Of a DNA stretch of 64,000 nucleotides, positions 45,168 through 54,858 are shown one piece after another (the stretch's first letter is position 1; each line of letters begins with the position of its first letter). The DNA is from Flavobacterium chryseum (GTDB lineage Bacteria > Bacteroidota > Bacteroidia > Flavobacteriales > Flavobacteriaceae). The position numbers and the translations under genes are program-made. The stretch lies in the NCBI RefSeq assembly GCF_004362015.1, contig NZ_SNWW01000004.1:374136-438135 (forward strand). The letters are read 5' to 3'. The notes under the pieces were generated by a model. It saw only the letters and a list, made by a program, of their open reading frames with translations, made no database searches and was not told where the DNA came from.

Positions 45168-46634
45168 CTATTTACTTTTTTTCAAAGCATCTAATAATTC
45201 TACCATATCCACTACAGCATAAGTAGAAGAATAATCAGATACAGCATAAGGCAATATCAAACTGTTGTTGTGAATAATTGCACCGCAGGAATACACAACA
45301 TTTGGTACATAACCTTCTCGCTCGTCTTCAAGTGGGGAAAGTAAAGGCTCGCTTAGTCTTCCAATTTCTTTAGACGGATCTTCAAGGTCTAACAAGGAAG
45401 CACCAATGCAATAACGTCTCATTGTTCCTACACCGTGCGTAATAACAAGCCAGCCTTCAGGAGTCCAAAGTGGCGATCCGCAATTTCCTATTTGTGTAAG
45501 TTCCCATGTATAGCGTGGTTCTTGTAAAAGAATCGGATTGTTCCATTGCGTAACTCTGTCAGAATACATGATGTAATTGTTAACACCGTCAATTCGGGCA
45601 AGCATCGCATATTTGCCTTTTATTTTTCTCGGAAATAATGCGAGGTTTTTATTTTGAGCTCCAACACCATGCAAAGGCATCACTCTAAACGTGTAAAAAT
45701 CTTCGGTAGAAATAAGTTTTGGCAATATAGCGTGACCATTATAAGCGGTGTAGGTCGCCATGATACGAACAGAATTATCATCATCAATAAAGCGAACAAA
45801 ACGTGCGTCTTCAATTCCTCGGCTTTCAGATTCAGATATTGGAAAAATAACGCGTTCTGTAATATCAGAATCGTGCTTGAACTGCAAATCATAAAATGAA
45901 TTCGCTAACCAAAGTATTTCTTCCAATGCCGTTTTTCTTTCCTGACGAATCGATGAGTCACTTAATGCTTTACTTACCATATCTTTTAATATGGCAAATT
46001 CAAATTCATTGGGCAAATCCTGCATAATTTGCTCTATATATTTATCCTGCGTATGCATTTCAGATAATTTCAGCAGAAATCGTTCTTTGTTGAATAAAGT
46101 TTTGTGCTCAATCTCGGCTTTGTCAATATTGTGGCCAATTTTCATTACCAGCAGGTTATTGTCCTTATCCAGAATTCCTCTTCTAAAAACAATAGAGGAA
46201 ATGTGACCTTCACCCGTGGCACGAAAAGAAATAATAACACGTTTTTCTCCTAATGCTAAACCAGACTGGTCAAAATCTTCTACAATTGAAGGATTGAAAA
46301 TAGCGGCAGACTCGATAGCATATTCCATGGTACAAAAAGAGCCAATCAGCATTTTTCGATCCAGAGATAAGGCTTCATAATCAATTTGCATAGCCTCTAT
46401 CAAAGGCTTTATTTTTTCGCAATGTCTAAAAAATATAGCCGAAATATTTCGATGACGTCTGGCAAATTCACGAAGTGTTTGTTCTAAAGTTTCTAGTACT
46501 TGTTTTTCATTAAGTACCATAATGCGCTTCACCATTTGTTGTGTTCGCTCTTCGCCATTCATAAAATATCGGGCAACAACTCTTTTAGAATCTGGGGTAA
46601 ATTTTATATCTTTTCTGATTACGGATACTCGCAT
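45168..46634 (-). CDS. Glycoside hydrolase family 130 protein (mannoside phosphorylase-like)
   Basis: 488 residues. A helical N-terminal extension (about 1-150) precedes a five-blade propeller with the GH130 pattern: SRGIEDARFVRF (about 265-277), GKYAMLARIDGVNNYIMYS (near 340-358), GNCGSPLWTPEGWLVITHGVG (near 390-410) and the C-terminal YVPNVVYSCGAI. Known members phosphorolyse or hydrolyse beta-mannosides. The Asp in EDARF is the expected acid-base. The long N-terminus places it with the longer GH130 subgroup, possibly a hydrolase. Stands alone, with no neighbouring mannan genes. Confidence 0.85.
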   Translation of the reverse strand: MRVSVIRKDIKFTPDSKRVVARYFMNGEERTQQMVKRIMVLNEKQVLETLEQTLREFARRHRNISAIFFRHCEKIKPLIEAMQIDYEALSLDRKMLIGSFCTMEYAIESAAIFNPSIVEDFDQSGLALGEKRVIISFRATGEGHISSIVFRRGILDKDNNLLVMKIGHNIDKAEIEHKTLFNKERFLLKLSEMHTQDKYIEQIMQDLPNEFEFAILKDMVSKALSDSSIRQERKTALEEILWLANSFYDLQFKHDSDITERVIFPISESESRGIEDARFVRFIDDDNSVRIMATYTAYNGHAILPKLISTEDFYTFRVMPLHGVGAQNKNLALFPRKIKGKYAMLARIDGVNNYIMYSDRVTQWNNPILLQEPRYTWELTQIGNCGSPLWTPEGWLVITHGVGTMRRYCIGASLLDLEDPSKEIGRLSEPLLSPLEDEREGYVPNVVYSCGAIIHNNSLILPYAVSDYSSTYAVVDMVELLDALKKSK

Positions 46635-46932
46635 AGTTTATTTTTTAATTACAATAAAAATGAATTTATTTTTATGTTTAATAAAATTATTTCAGGAATG
46701 CTACGCTATAATTTGTTTTTAGAAAAATGTAGAAGTAGTCCTGTTTCAAACAAGATTAATACGAATGTATTAGTTCTAATTCAATAACAAGTTAATAATT
46801 TTGTTAACTAAAAAAAACTTTATTTTTGTTAAAATTGTTATTCGCGTAGTATTTCTTAATATCCGAACTCAAAGATTGAGATCTGAATGTGTTTAACAAC
46901 TAAATTGTCTGCTGCTTAAAAAGCTTTAAAAA
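46635..46932. other. Intergenic region upstream of the GH130 gene
   Basis: About 300 bases of AT-rich DNA with no convincing gene or repeat. It should hold the GH130 promoter. Confidence 0.5.
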
Positions 46933-46968
46933 CATAAAAAAGTGCTAAATCTTTCAATTTAGCACTTT
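46933..46968 (-). terminator. Intrinsic terminator of the YceI operon
   Basis: Arms AAAGTGCTAAAT (46939-46950) and ATTTAGCACTTT (46957-46968) pair perfectly. On the minus strand a T-run follows the stem, just downstream of the YceI stop. Confidence 0.88.
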
Positions 46969-46994
46969 AGAAAAATAACCAGGCAAATATAATT

Positions 46995-47540
46995 TTACAA
47001 TTTGGTGAGCGATAAGTTCAAACTCACCTTTATTTTATCCGATATTTTTTTGCTGACCAGTTTTGGTATTTCAATTGCAAAATCTTCTGCTTTTACGTCA
47101 AAATTTCCTGTGATCGTGATTTTATCATCAGCTTTCAAAATTTTGGCATTTACGGTTACTTTTTTTGTTTTTCCGTGCAAAGTCAGATCTCCGGTAATTT
47201 TAAAGATTTTTGGCGTAGCTGAAAGTTTAGATACATCAAAATCTTCCACTTTTCCTTTAAAAGATGCTTTAGGAAACTTGTCTGATTCTACATAATTTTC
47301 ATTAAAGTGCTCTTCCATTAAAGCTACTTTAAAACGAAATCCTTTCATTAACGTTAATACCGCAATATCTCCCGTCGATGTTTCTAATATGGCAGATGTG
47401 TTTTTATTTTCTGCAGCCACTTCTTCAAAAGAATCAGCCGAAGCTTCAAATTTTAAATTCCCTGTTTTTGTTGCATATTTTTGAGCCGAAACATGAAATA
47501 TTCCAACCAATAAAAATAGCATTACAATTCCTTTTTTCAT
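46995..47540 (-). CDS. YceI family exported protein
   Basis: 181 residues. Signal peptide MKKGIVMLFLLVGIFHVSAQ, then a lipocalin-like YceI barrel: GNLKFEASADSFEEVAAENKNTSAIL, FPKASFKGKVEDFDVSK and VTNAKILKADDKITITGNFDVKAEDFAIEIP. YceI proteins bind isoprenoid or lipid ligands; the function in Bacteroidota is unproven. Last gene of a minus operon with a cytochrome-like lipoprotein, 14 bases apart. Confidence 0.9.
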   Translation of the reverse strand: MKKGIVMLFLLVGIFHVSAQKYATKTGNLKFEASADSFEEVAAENKNTSAILETSTGDIAVLTLMKGFRFKVALMEEHFNENYVESDKFPKASFKGKVEDFDVSKLSATPKIFKITGDLTLHGKTKKVTVNAKILKADDKITITGNFDVKAEDFAIEIPKLVSKKISDKIKVSLNLSLTKL

Positions 47541-47554
47541 TTTTTAAGTATTGA

Positions 47555-47908
47555 TTAGTTTTCTAATAATCCATCCGTATTCCATTGCAGAATTGTATTT
47601 ATTTTATCCTGAGCCATTCTTCCTGCTCTTGGCATTTGTCCCGGAGTTCCGTTTTGGCGCTGAATTCTGTCTAATAAATTAGTATTTTGCATAGCGTCCT
47701 TAACTTCGGCATACGTTTCAAGAGGTGTAAGCGTTCCTCCTGAAGCATGACACGCAATACAATTTGCATCAATAATGGCCTTAGCATTTGCAGTGTAAGT
47801 GACTTTGCCTACAATTACTTCCGGTTCTTCTTCCAGACTTTCGTAAGTAGTAGATTCACAACCGTATAATGATAAGATAATGGCCGATAAATAAATATAT
47901 TTTTTCAT
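47555..47908 (-). CDS. Cytochrome c-like lipoprotein
   Basis: 117 residues. Lipoprotein signal ending LYGCES (Cys17). A single CxxCH heme site reads NCIACHASGG (about 51-60), followed by the TPLETYAEVKDAM-like segment, and the axial Met is likely in QMPRAGRM near 93. A small outer-envelope electron-transfer protein. Between a DUF5777 gene and a YceI gene in the same operon, so electron transfer to an unknown acceptor is inferred. Confidence 0.85.
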   Translation of the reverse strand: MKKYIYLSAIILSLYGCESTTYESLEEEPEVIVGKVTYTANAKAIIDANCIACHASGGTLTPLETYAEVKDAMQNTNLLDRIQRQNGTPGQMPRAGRMAQDKINTILQWNTDGLLEN

Positions 47909-47919
47909 ATTTTGTACTT

Positions 47920-48765
47920 TTAAAAAACTCTATATAAATTAAACCCAAAGAAAAAATCGCCTTTGCCCCAATCGCCGGCAGCACTTGTTAGGTAACCGCT
48001 TTCGGTCATAGATTGAGAATTTGTAAAAATTAATTGAAAAATATGACCACCGGTTTCTATGTCCAGTCCAACTGATAATGGATTGTTGTAAAAATCAGGT
48101 TTATTAAAATTTTCACCATATTCTAAATTAAGAGAAAGCCTTTTGGTCAATTTTAATCTTCCGCCGGCACTCAATGTAAATTGGTCATCATTTTCTATAT
48201 CAGGATTATATAAGTTTTTATGAATGAATGAAGGTGCCAATTCCAGAGATAGTTTTTCAGAGAATTTTCTTGAAATAAGAACTTGATTTACAAAAGTTAA
48301 GCGGTCAGAGAATTCAATTTTAGGATAATCGTCTTTTTTTAATCCACTATTAAAATCTATTGTACTATAACCAACTATATCTACGGGAAACCGATCGTTT
48401 TGTCTTATAAGTCTATATTTTAATGATGCCTCATTCATTTTTAACAAAGTGTGATGCGATGCACTTACAGAAAGCCAATCTGTAATTCCGTAAATTCCTC
48501 CGATTTTTGTCGTTGCATCATCAAAACCAAAAAACTCAGAAATTCCGCCTTTTACAGTGCCAAATCGGTGCGATATAACCATATAAAATTCTTTTTTAGC
48601 CGGTAATTTTGTCGATTGCAGCGTTATAATTTGTAAAGCCTTAAATGTGGCTGTTGCATTTTTATCTTCAACTTGTGTCGAATCCAGGCTGGAAAGTAAA
48701 TCCTCCTGAGCATTACTATATAGACAGATTAAAAAACTGGCTATTATGAATATCTTTTTTTTCAT
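47920..48765 (-). CDS. DUF5777 family outer membrane beta-barrel protein
   Basis: 281 residues from ATG 48765; the in-frame ATG at 48789 would overlap the upstream gene. Signal peptide ending NAQ. ATFKALQIITLQSTKLPAKKEFYMVISHRFG and the FGFDDATTKIGGIYGITDWLSV block are DUF5777 hallmarks, followed by amphipathic strands and terminal Phe. Probably an outer membrane barrel. Part of the OB-fold/DUF5777/cytochrome/YceI operon. Confidence 0.85.
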   Translation of the reverse strand: MKKKIFIIASFLICLYSNAQEDLLSSLDSTQVEDKNATATFKALQIITLQSTKLPAKKEFYMVISHRFGTVKGGISEFFGFDDATTKIGGIYGITDWLSVSASHHTLLKMNEASLKYRLIRQNDRFPVDIVGYSTIDFNSGLKKDDYPKIEFSDRLTFVNQVLISRKFSEKLSLELAPSFIHKNLYNPDIENDDQFTLSAGGRLKLTKRLSLNLEYGENFNKPDFYNNPLSVGLDIETGGHIFQLIFTNSQSMTESGYLTSAAGDWGKGDFFFGFNLYRVF

Positions 48766-48767
48766 AT

Positions 48768-49163
48768 TTAATGTTGTTGTATACTGCATTGATCAAATTT
48801 TACTACTCCGAATAAATCATCAAAACCGATACATCTTCCTTTGATATTGATTTGTTTGTTCATGAAAGTCATTTTTGCCTTTTCATTCATTTTACAAAAT
48901 ACTTTGCCGTCAATTGTCATCGAAGAATCTGTAACTTCTGAAACTCTTCCTTCAATTTCGATGGTTTTATTTAAATACTTTGAGTCTCCTTTCGTAGGAT
49001 CGACGGTATATTCTTCTTCTAAGTTTTTAGCAGAAATGGTAAGTAATGATTTTTCATTATTGATGTCTCTGGCATCTTTGTATAAAATATTTTGATAGAT
49101 ATAGTAGGGGCCAAAACTTATCACTAATAAAAATATCAGAACCTTGATTTTTGTTTTATTCAT
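48768..49163 (-). CDS. Membrane-anchored OB-fold (tRNA_anti-like) protein
   Basis: 131 residues. N-terminal hydrophobic anchor (8-28), then an OB-fold (about 45-131): ISAKNLEEEYTVDPTKGDSKY, IEIEGRVSEVTDSSMTIDGKVFC and INIKGRCIGFDDLFGVVKFDQC. This tRNA_anti-like fold in an exported setting is common in Bacteroidota operons with cytochromes and DUF5777, of unknown use. First gene of the operon. Confidence 0.8.
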   Translation of the reverse strand: MNKTKIKVLIFLLVISFGPYYIYQNILYKDARDINNEKSLLTISAKNLEEEYTVDPTKGDSKYLNKTIEIEGRVSEVTDSSMTIDGKVFCKMNEKAKMTFMNKQINIKGRCIGFDDLFGVVKFDQCSIQQH

Positions 49164-49253
49164 GTGATTTGTGATTTAATTTTTGCAGTAGAGTACCGGA
49201 ATGTTTCTTTTTATTATTTCACCTGTTTGGTCATTCACAAATGTTTTATTAAG

Positions 49254-49381
49254 CACATAGAAACATAAATTTATGATTTTGAAAAAAAGTAAATCAAAAG
49301 AAACACGTTTCTCACATAGCTATGTTTATTGATGCAAGTGAAACGCCTTTTTTGAGTTCAATAATTCTATGTTTCTATGTG
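49254..49381. repeat. Palindromic repeat with CACATAGAAACATA arms
   Basis: Arms 49254-49267 and 49368-49381 are perfect 14-bp reverse complements, with an internal perfect palindrome ACATAGCTATGT near 49313-49324. It resembles the CGCAAAG palindromes in length and nested form but has a different word, so it may be a second repeat family. It lies in the 258-base gap between the OB-fold gene and a COG4315-like gene. Confidence 0.7.
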
Positions 49382-49421
49382 TTAAAATTAATTACACCAA
49401 TAGGCTACATTATTTTGTGTT

Positions 49422-50330
49422 TTAGATCGCCAGTGGCAAATCTTTTACAGGTACAGGCCAAACAGCCGGGGCAGGAAAACTAATTCCTTTGTTAGCACCT
49501 CTAACGCTGGCATCTTGTCCGAAATAATACAAAGGCCAACCGTTGTAAACCAGTTGTGATTTACCAAAAACCGTAATTACAGAAAACTTAGACTTATCAA
49601 GAACAGAAGGAACTACAATTTTGTATGTTTCATAAATTGGCCATACAGCATTGTTAGAAAAATCTGCTTTTGTGAAATTGTTTTTCTGGAAATTATCATT
49701 TTTAAAAGTGTACAAGGTTAAACCTTTTGCATCTGTAAAATAGGTTGTTACGCCATCGCCAACCGTATAATCTGATTTGTAGTTTTTTCCGTCATGACCT
49801 AAAAGCTGGCTTCTTACAATCATAATAGAATAATCCGGTTTTGCGATAAACCAAATGCCACCAACTCCGTCTCCTGATGTTTTACCTGCAGCTTCTATAG
49901 TATTAGTTCCTGCATTTCCGTAAGGATCAGCTCCGGAAACGGGTGCATAGTAATACAACGGCCATCCTTTATAAGTAACCTGTTTTTTACCCGATGCAGT
50001 AGTTATAGTAGCAAAATCGGATAGCGTTAATCCTGTACCTAATTTATCAGCAGTTAAATTATCTACTACAAATGGAGGCCATAAAGCTTCACATCCACCT
50101 GTACAAGATGATTGTCCGTTTGCATCTGTTGAGAAAAAATATAAAGATCTTCCGGTTTTATCTGAAAGATAAGAACCTAATGTCGCACTTGTAGAAAGGT
50201 TAACTTCTGTTTTTAATTCCGTAGTTGGGGGAGTTGGAGTAGGCGTGTCACTATTATCACTACTACAGCTTACGAAAAATGTTGTTGCTGCAACAGCAAC
50301 TAAAGCGAATTTAATGTGTTTTAATTTCAT
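49422..50330 (-). CDS. Lipoprotein with COG4315-type secreted repeats
   Basis: 302 residues from ATG 50330. Lipoprotein signal ending TTFFVSC (Cys22), then a Thr/Pro linker. The COG4315 unit starts TLGSYLSDKTGRSLYFFSTDANGQSSCTGGCEAL (in parts: 50-83) with WPPF, followed by YKGWPLYYYAP. A second related unit reads GLTLYTFKNDNFQK, AVWPIYETY and YNGWPLYYFGQD. So the domain is duplicated. Function unknown. Located downstream of the FecI/FecR/TonB receptor genes on the same strand. Confidence 0.78.
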   Translation of the reverse strand: MKLKHIKFALVAVAATTFFVSCSSDNSDTPTPTPPTTELKTEVNLSTSATLGSYLSDKTGRSLYFFSTDANGQSSCTGGCEALWPPFVVDNLTADKLGTGLTLSDFATITTASGKKQVTYKGWPLYYYAPVSGADPYGNAGTNTIEAAGKTSGDGVGGIWFIAKPDYSIMIVRSQLLGHDGKNYKSDYTVGDGVTTYFTDAKGLTLYTFKNDNFQKNNFTKADFSNNAVWPIYETYKIVVPSVLDKSKFSVITVFGKSQLVYNGWPLYYFGQDASVRGANKGISFPAPAVWPVPVKDLPLAI

Positions 50331-50657
50331 TGTTGTTTTGATTAGATTAATTATATAAAAGGGAGAAATAGACTTTACAAAAACAGTAAAGCTTTTTATA
50401 GTTTGATTATTCATCAGGAATTCATGCTTGTTTCAATGCGCATTTCGTTCAATAATCTTATAGTTTATTGTTACGAACTGTTGTAAAAAAAATAGCCCTG
50501 ATGTAAAAAGTTTTTTAGGGGATTCATCTGTTATTCTTTTAATAGGATTCAATAGTAAAACAGCTTTAATGCAGATTACCCTACCAAAGAATTGATGTTT
50601 TGTAAAAAAAATAAAAAAAGAAGTACAGGATTTTGTAAAAACCTAGTAGAAATAGTG

Positions 50658-53192
50658 TTATAATGAAACTCTAAAACTCAGATTTGGAGTTCTTTGCAGC
50701 GAAAAAGTTTCGACTTCTTCGATAGAATTTGTTAGCGAACTTATTCTATAATATTCGCTGATTTCATTTTTCCTGTTTAGTATATTTAAGATAGATATTC
50801 CTAATTTGTATTGAATTCCGTTTGCAGTTTCCCATTTGTAAGTAGAGGAAATATTAACCTGCGAAAAAACATGCAGATTGGTATTGTTGGGTTTATTGTA
50901 AACCAAAACAGGATCTGAAGGGTCAATTTGAGAAGTGATAGGAGAAGTTTTTGGTCTGCCCGAAGACCATTTTGTACCCAGGGCAATTTTGAAATTATTT
51001 TTCTCATAAATTCCTGCCCACGATATAGTATGCATTAACTCAAAGTTGTTAGGGAAACTTGGATATTCATAATTAATAAAATGATAATCATTATGGTTAT
51101 ACGTATAGCTTAACCAGGTCAGAAAGTGATTCATTTTTTTTTGAATAAGCGTTTCCATTCCCCAAATTTCATAATCACCGGTTGTTTTAACAAACTCTAG
51201 CTGGTTCTGAAAACCCTGACTTGAAGTTGTAATGCCATTTACTTTTTTATAAAAATTTTCGATATCCAGCAGCCAGTCATTCTTTTGATAGAATAAATTT
51301 AAGGATACTTGTTTGCTTTTCTGAATAGGAATTGTTGTGTTATTAGAGATAATCCAACGTCTTTTTTCGATACCAAAATAATCTTTTTGCAGATCAATAA
51401 TTTGTTGGGAATTTTGACTTTTTAGCTCGCCAAGCAATTCTAAATTTAGATTTTTATTAATGCCATAGCCAAACTGAATTCTGGGTTCTACAATATACTT
51501 TTTAAATTTTTCGATATAATTGATGCGCGTTCCCGCCTTAAAATATACTTTAGAAATTGTATCGTTGTATTTTCCTTCTAAAATCAAAGCATGCGTTCGC
51601 AGCACGTCTTTTACTTTACGATAGAAATCAGGATTAGTTACCTGCTCTAAATTTGTAATACCAATTTCGTTAAACTGATATCCATCGTTAAAACTGAATT
51701 TAGAATTAATGATATGATTATTCTCTAAATTAATTCCATTATTATTAACCGTATTTTCCTGAATTACGATTTGATTTTCAAAAGTTGTTTTTTGATTGGC
51801 CAGAAGCTCGTAAGCGGAGTTGTAAACATTAATTTTAGTGGTATTAAAGTTGTTCCAGTTTCTTTTCCACGACAAATTTCCGCCGTAGTTTTGCTGGCGT
51901 AAAACATTATTTTCAGAGGTGTTCATGTTATAGACAGTCGCACTTTGAAAAACTTCCAGATTGTCTTTAATGGTAATTAAATCCAGTACTATTTGGTCTT
52001 TACTTCCAATTTTTTGAGCATATTTTAGCGTAGCATCATAGAAATCAAATTTTTTATCACTTTGATAATCTACATTTTGGTTTTGTGAAAAATCAGTGAT
52101 GGTAGTGTTTTGAAATACTTTATTGAAATATTCTTTGTACGTAGGTGTTTCTACAAAATCAGTAATCGATTTACGTGCCGAAATTTCGATATAACTCTTT
52201 TTTGAAAGATTGTATTTTGCATAAACATCAGCATTAATCATATTTATTCCTGCACTAAAAGAATTCTTTTCTGCTGTTTCCGGAGTAGAAGAAATAGCGA
52301 CTACACTCGAAACACTTTCGCCGTAAAATGCAGAACTCCCATTTTTATATATAGAAATGGTATGGGCCAAATTTGGATTGAAAACCGATATTAAACCAAA
52401 AAAATGTCCCGTTTGGTACATTCGTATTCCGTTCCACAAAAATAAATTCTGATCGTGCGTACCACCACGAACATTGATGCTCGATACACTTTCATCCAGA
52501 CTGTTTACACCCGGAATTTGCTGCATCGTCTGCAAAGCATCAGGTTCAATAAGTCCGGGCAGAATACCAAATTTTTTGGGTTTAATTTCAAATGATCCAT
52601 CCTTGTTTTTTGAAATTCCCGAAGCCAAAATAGCATTGGCCTTAATTTCATGAAGCTCCGTAATTTCAGGTTCTAATACTGTTTGCAGACAATTTTTAGA
52701 ATCTGTATTAGTTGCTACAATTCGTTTGGTTACAAATCCGACGTGACTGACTAAAAATACGGTTGCCTCTTCTTTTTTAAATTCAAAATAACCGTTTGAA
52801 TCAGTTGTAGCCTGAATTTTGTTAAGCAAACTAATATTGGCGTTTTCAATTGGTTTTTTATCCGTACTCGAAAAAATATATCCGCAGATTATTGGTGCTT
52901 CAGTATCTTTTTTATAAATATTAATGAATTTGTTGCCAATGTTTTCAAAAGACAAATTGGTTTTTTTAGCAAGATATTCCAGTTTTTGTTCTAATGAAAA
53001 TGATTTTTTTGGAGGAATTATTTCAAGGCCGGCAATATTGTCTTCTGTATAATTAAAACTAACCTGATGCTGTTGCTCAATAGCAATTATAATTTTTTTA
53101 AAAGGCATAAGTTTTCCCTTGTCCTGAGCAAAAACATTCAGGACAAGGAAAAAAAGAAAAAACAAAAAATGAAATTGTTTGGGGAGGAACAT
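50658..53192 (-). CDS. TonB-dependent receptor with N-terminal STN domain
   Basis: 844 residues. Signal peptide ending VFAQ. The STN (secretin/TonB N-terminal) signalling domain (about 25-92) has FKKIIIAIEQQHQVSFNYTED and the LEYLAKKTNLSFENIGNKF helix-strand. A carboxypeptidase-regulatory-like domain (about 100-175) and plug (about 215-300: TMQQIPGVNSLDESVSSINVRGGTHDQN) precede the barrel, ending in FRVSL. The STN domain normally contacts FecR. Substrate unknown; lies directly after fecR with the stop-start gap of one base. Confidence 0.92.
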   Translation of the reverse strand: MFLPKQFHFLFFLFFLVLNVFAQDKGKLMPFKKIIIAIEQQHQVSFNYTEDNIAGLEIIPPKKSFSLEQKLEYLAKKTNLSFENIGNKFINIYKKDTEAPIICGYIFSSTDKKPIENANISLLNKIQATTDSNGYFEFKKEEATVFLVSHVGFVTKRIVATNTDSKNCLQTVLEPEITELHEIKANAILASGISKNKDGSFEIKPKKFGILPGLIEPDALQTMQQIPGVNSLDESVSSINVRGGTHDQNLFLWNGIRMYQTGHFFGLISVFNPNLAHTISIYKNGSSAFYGESVSSVVAISSTPETAEKNSFSAGINMINADVYAKYNLSKKSYIEISARKSITDFVETPTYKEYFNKVFQNTTITDFSQNQNVDYQSDKKFDFYDATLKYAQKIGSKDQIVLDLITIKDNLEVFQSATVYNMNTSENNVLRQQNYGGNLSWKRNWNNFNTTKINVYNSAYELLANQKTTFENQIVIQENTVNNNGINLENNHIINSKFSFNDGYQFNEIGITNLEQVTNPDFYRKVKDVLRTHALILEGKYNDTISKVYFKAGTRINYIEKFKKYIVEPRIQFGYGINKNLNLELLGELKSQNSQQIIDLQKDYFGIEKRRWIISNNTTIPIQKSKQVSLNLFYQKNDWLLDIENFYKKVNGITTSSQGFQNQLEFVKTTGDYEIWGMETLIQKKMNHFLTWLSYTYNHNDYHFINYEYPSFPNNFELMHTISWAGIYEKNNFKIALGTKWSSGRPKTSPITSQIDPSDPVLVYNKPNNTNLHVFSQVNISSTYKWETANGIQYKLGISILNILNRKNEISEYYRISSLTNSIEEVETFSLQRTPNLSFRVSL

Positions 53193-54092
53193 TTATTTTT
53201 CGTCAAAAATTATTTTATTTTTCGAGACTTTTTTAGCCTCTAAATGATAGGTTGTACTAATAATTTGCAAGGCTACATCCAGATTTTTAGCAGGTAATTT
53301 TCCTGTAAATAAGGAGACTGTATCTTTGGCGTTTAATTCGATCGTAATGTTATATTGCCTTTCAACTTCGTCTAATAGGGTTCGGATATTTTCTTTATTA
53401 AAAGATATTTGATCATCCATCCATTCCGGTCGCAATGAATTTACGTTCCTATTAACTTGTTTTCCGTTTTCAAAACTAACGCTTTGTCCATGAGTAAGTA
53501 GAATTTGAGTGTTAGCATAATTTACTTTTACACGTCCTTCATAACACACGACATCAAACTTATTTTTTCTGGCCTTAACGTTAAATTGAGTTCCTAAAAC
53601 CGATACTTTTCCCAAACTGGTATGTACTTCAAATCGCCTGCCTTTGGCTACTCTGAAATAAGCTTCTCCTTTTAGTTCCAGACGTCTGTTGTTGTCCCAG
53701 TTCCATTTTTTATAGTTTATTTCAGAACCGGAATTTAGTACTACTTCAGAATTATCGGGTAATGAAAAAGTGGTTTTTTCTCCCAAATTTGCTGTTTGCG
53801 TTTGAGGTATAAAAAATTTCATTACAAAGGTAATTCCAAGAGCCATAACAAATACGGCTGCTGCCCGAAACATCCATTTTTTATACAATGGAATCACTTT
53901 TGGCGTTTCTTTTTTCTGCTTAAGAATACTAGATAACATGCTGTTTTCATCCAAATCATCTACTTCTAAATGATCTGTATAATTTTTTATTTTTTGATAT
54001 TTTTCGAAATCGGGACTTGCTTCAAATTCAGCTAACTCATCCTGCGATAAATCATTGTTGAGCCATTTTGCTAATAAGCGATTTTTTTTCAT
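53193..54092 (-). CDS. FecR family anti-sigma factor
   Basis: 299 residues. Cytosolic N-terminus (1-70, AKWLNNDLSQDELAEFEA), one transmembrane helix (about 79-97), then a periplasmic FecR domain (about 110-205) with GEKTTFSLPDNSEVVLNSGSEINY and GEAYFRVAKGRRFEV-type strands, and the C-terminal DUF4974 domain (about 225-299). Relays receptor occupancy from the STN domain to the sigma factor. The gene starts 49 bases after fecI. Confidence 0.92.
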   Translation of the reverse strand: MKKNRLLAKWLNNDLSQDELAEFEASPDFEKYQKIKNYTDHLEVDDLDENSMLSSILKQKKETPKVIPLYKKWMFRAAAVFVMALGITFVMKFFIPQTQTANLGEKTTFSLPDNSEVVLNSGSEINYKKWNWDNNRRLELKGEAYFRVAKGRRFEVHTSLGKVSVLGTQFNVKARKNKFDVVCYEGRVKVNYANTQILLTHGQSVSFENGKQVNRNVNSLRPEWMDDQISFNKENIRTLLDEVERQYNITIELNAKDTVSLFTGKLPAKNLDVALQIISTTYHLEAKKVSKNKIIFDEK

Positions 54093-54141
54093 TGTACTGT
54101 ATTATATCATTAAAACAATTAGAACTAAATTTACCCTACTT

Positions 54142-54657
54142 TTATAAATCAATTTCTTTACGTAAGCTTAACAAAGCCAGATGAATGCGCTTTTCGACTG
54201 CCTTTACGCTAATGTTTAGATCTAAGGCAATTTCGCTGTATTTCTTTCCGTCAATTCGATGCATCAAAAAAGCGATCCGTTGTTTTTCGTTTAAGTTTTC
54301 AATGGCTTTCAAAAGTTTGGTTTGAAATTGTTTTTCTTCCAAAAGATATTCCGGACTTTCGTTTGTTTTGTCTAAGCCTGTAAAGTTTTTTTCATATCTT
54401 AAAACAACTTTCTGATGCGCAATTTCATTTAGACTGCTGTTATTTGCAACAGTATAAATATATGATTTTGCTTTTTCCAGTGGTACCGAAGCACAGTTTT
54501 GCCAAAGTTTTACAAATGCTTCCTGAGCTACATCTTCTGCCTGCGCTATATTACCAAATTTGTAAAAAAGAAAATTCCGAAGTGCTTTTATGTGACTTTT
54601 GAAAAAAGACGAAAATATTATTTCATCACAAGTGTTTGATTGGGTTTTGTTTGGCAT
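54142..54657 (-). CDS. ECF RNA polymerase sigma factor (FecI-like, Bacteroidota)
   Basis: 171 residues. Region 2 (about 16-80) has FKSHIKALRNFLFYKFGNIAQAEDVAQEAFVKLWQN. Region 4 (about 115-165) has NLNEKQRIAFLMHRIDGKKYSEIALDLNISVKAVEKRIHLAL with the HTH. Size and order are standard for group 4 sigma factors. It would activate the downstream fecR-receptor genes. A TACTTTTA segment upstream resembles a -7 element but may be its own promoter. Confidence 0.93.
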   Translation of the reverse strand: MPNKTQSNTCDEIIFSSFFKSHIKALRNFLFYKFGNIAQAEDVAQEAFVKLWQNCASVPLEKAKSYIYTVANNSSLNEIAHQKVVLRYEKNFTGLDKTNESPEYLLEEKQFQTKLLKAIENLNEKQRIAFLMHRIDGKKYSEIALDLNISVKAVEKRIHLALLSLRKEIDL

Positions 54658-54837
54658 TTGGATTTTTCAATTTGTACGATGTAAAAGTATTTGTTTTTAG
54701 TTTAAGTAGGGTAAAAGCAAAGCGGATTGTTTTATACCAAGATGAAATGTTTTTTTCTTGTGATAATTAGCGATTTAAAAAACAAAATGGAAACCCTTGA
54801 CGCCGAATTTATTAAAAAACAGTTTCTTAAAATTTAT

Positions 54838-54845
54838 TATCTTTG
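54838..54845 (+). promoter_or_regulatory. TAnnTTTG -7 element before the repeat lipoprotein gene
   Basis: TATCTTTG matches TAnnTTTG, 14 bases before the chosen ATG 54859, implying a very short leader. It lies inside a longer in-frame ORF that begins at 54727, which argues the true start is 54859. Confidence 0.55.
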
Positions 54846-54858
54846 TAAAAATATAAAT

